A stretch of 7,116 nt of DNA, taken from assembly GCA_937860165.1 (NCBI GenBank), contig CALMBE010000448.1, positions 1 to 7,116 of the forward strand. Direction: 5' to 3'. The notes beneath the pieces are model-generated. The model saw only the letters and a program-made list of their open reading frames with translations, did no database searches and was not told the DNA's origin. Position numbers and translations under genes: made by a program. Below, in pieces: positions 6,643 to 7,116 of this stretch. The DNA comes from an uncultured Planctomycetaceae bacterium (GTDB lineage Bacteria > Planctomycetota > Planctomycetia > Pirellulales > Lacipirellulaceae). The first letter of the stretch is position 1. The number at the start of each line of letters is the position of its first letter.

Positions 6643-7065
6643 GTGAATACCGATTCCAATTGTGATCGCGATTGGCAGGCTTGTCCGCAGGGGGAGTTGC
6701 TCCACCTGCAACAGCAACTTCGTGCAACGCGTCGAAGTCCTTACTTTTTTGTCATGGCTGGTTCGATCGCAATCGGCTCGGCGATGCTTGTCGGTGGCCT
6801 CGTCGCGTATGGTGTGCTCGGACCGAAGTCTGCCAATGCCAGTGAGCGTATGTCCTGCTCGGAGTGCATAGGTCATTTCAACGAATATCGCGACCACCTC
6901 CAAAAAACCCTCCCGATCAACGACGCCGTGTTGGTGCAGCGGATCGAGCGACACTTGGACAAATGCGGGGGATGTCGAGCCAAGTTTGAAAAACAGTGCC
7001 GAAAGCAAACCGTCCCCGGTGCTGATTGCACCCGAGGTATGTGCCCAGGACTGGCTAAACTCTAG
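6643..7065 (+). CDS. Small single-pass or exported Cys-rich protein with anti-sigma-like zinc motif
   Basis: This 140-residue protein has no recognised name. Residues 1-33 are polar and end in a basic cluster (LRATRRS). Residues 34-60 form one long hydrophobic segment (YFFVMAGSIAIGSAMLVGG..). Next comes GPKSANA-SE, whose ANA (64-66) would suit a signal-peptidase cut. The rest is Cys-rich: SCSEC (71-75), then ERHLDKCGGCRAKFE (102-116), an HxxxCxxC pattern with His104, Cys108 and Cys111 as in zinc-finger anti-sigma factors (zf-HC2), then Cys119, 129 and 134. In known anti-sigma factors the zinc domain precedes the membrane helix and faces the cytoplasm. Here the order is reversed, and the positive-inside rule places the Cys domain outside. 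The GTG at 6643 is chosen because the in-frame TTG at 6595 adds 16 unremarkable residues and neither has a good ribosome site. Alternatives are a metal-binding or disulfide-bonded envelope protein. Confidence 0.65.
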   Translation: MNTDSNCDRDWQACPQGELLHLQQQLRATRRSPYFFVMAGSIAIGSAMLVGGLVAYGVLGPKSANASERMSCSECIGHFNEYRDHLQKTLPINDAVLVQRIERHLDKCGGCRAKFEKQCRKQTVPGADCTRGMCPGLAKL

Positions 7066-7086
7066 GCTTTGTCAAAGAGCTATTTT

Positions 7087-7116
7087 GGGGTGCCATGCTC
7101 ACGCTGGTACTCCGGC
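7087..7116. repeat. Possible left arm of a hairpin repeat cut by the window end
   Basis: GGGGTGCCATGCTCACGCTGG (from 7087), followed by TACTCCGGC, resembles the start of long inverted repeats with a GGTGCCA..TGGCACC frame that I recall from planctomycete intergenic DNA. The matching right arm would lie beyond the window, so the call is tentative. Confidence 0.25.

Noticed and set aside
6532..7008. 158-residue antisense open frame opposite the zinc-motif gene
   Set aside because: It shows no recognisable domain, and the + strand frame has a coherent membrane segment and Cys motifs, so this is a shadow.
7067..7077. CTTTGTCAAAG palindrome after the last gene as a terminator
   Set aside because: Only a 4-bp stem with a 3-base loop can form, it is AT-rich, and no proper T-run follows.

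Overview
The window looks like a piece of ordinary chromosome from a planctomycete, probably of the Pirellulales type. This is inference. It rests on the style of the intergenic DNA (REP-like 'GCGAGCCGTAA..CGTCAGCGCCCGGAGGGCG' and degenerate ACYGACC heptamers), the scarcity of Shine-Dalgarno sequences, the moderate GC content, and an uncharacterised first protein that I associate with planctomycete genomes. No rRNA, tRNA, CRISPR array, phage gene or transposase was seen.

Layout: all recognisable genes are on the + strand. (1) 70-525 is the C-terminal part, or all, of a conserved protein of unknown function; its 5' side may be frameshifted or cut by the window edge. (2) 675-2993 is a large MscS-family mechanosensitive channel with a very long periplasmic coiled-coil arm. 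(3) 3046-4188 is a CorA-type Mg2+/Co2+ channel, 52 bp downstream and probably co-transcribed with it. (4) 4189-4318 is intergenic DNA with a REP-like hairpin and a 7-bp tandem repeat. (5) 4319-5650 is a dihydroorotase of the class with a DDQVH metal motif, acting in pyrimidine synthesis. (6) 5785-6507 is a CRP/FNR-family transcription regulator without the canonical cAMP-contact residues. (7) 6643-7065 is a small membrane or exported Cys-rich protein with an anti-sigma-like HxxxCxxC zinc motif placed after the membrane segment. The last 30 bases may be the left arm of a longer hairpin repeat cut off by the window end.

How the genes work together: the channel and CorA form a plausible ion-homeostasis/osmotic pair. 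Dihydroorotase is housekeeping. The CRP/FNR gene and the zinc-motif gene each have their own upstream gap of about 135 bp with possible promoters. I see no convincing novel multi-gene system. The most interesting points are the inverted architecture of the zinc-motif protein, the minimal-membrane, long-arm MscS channel, the non-canonical metal motif of the dihydroorotase, and the repeat-rich gap before it.
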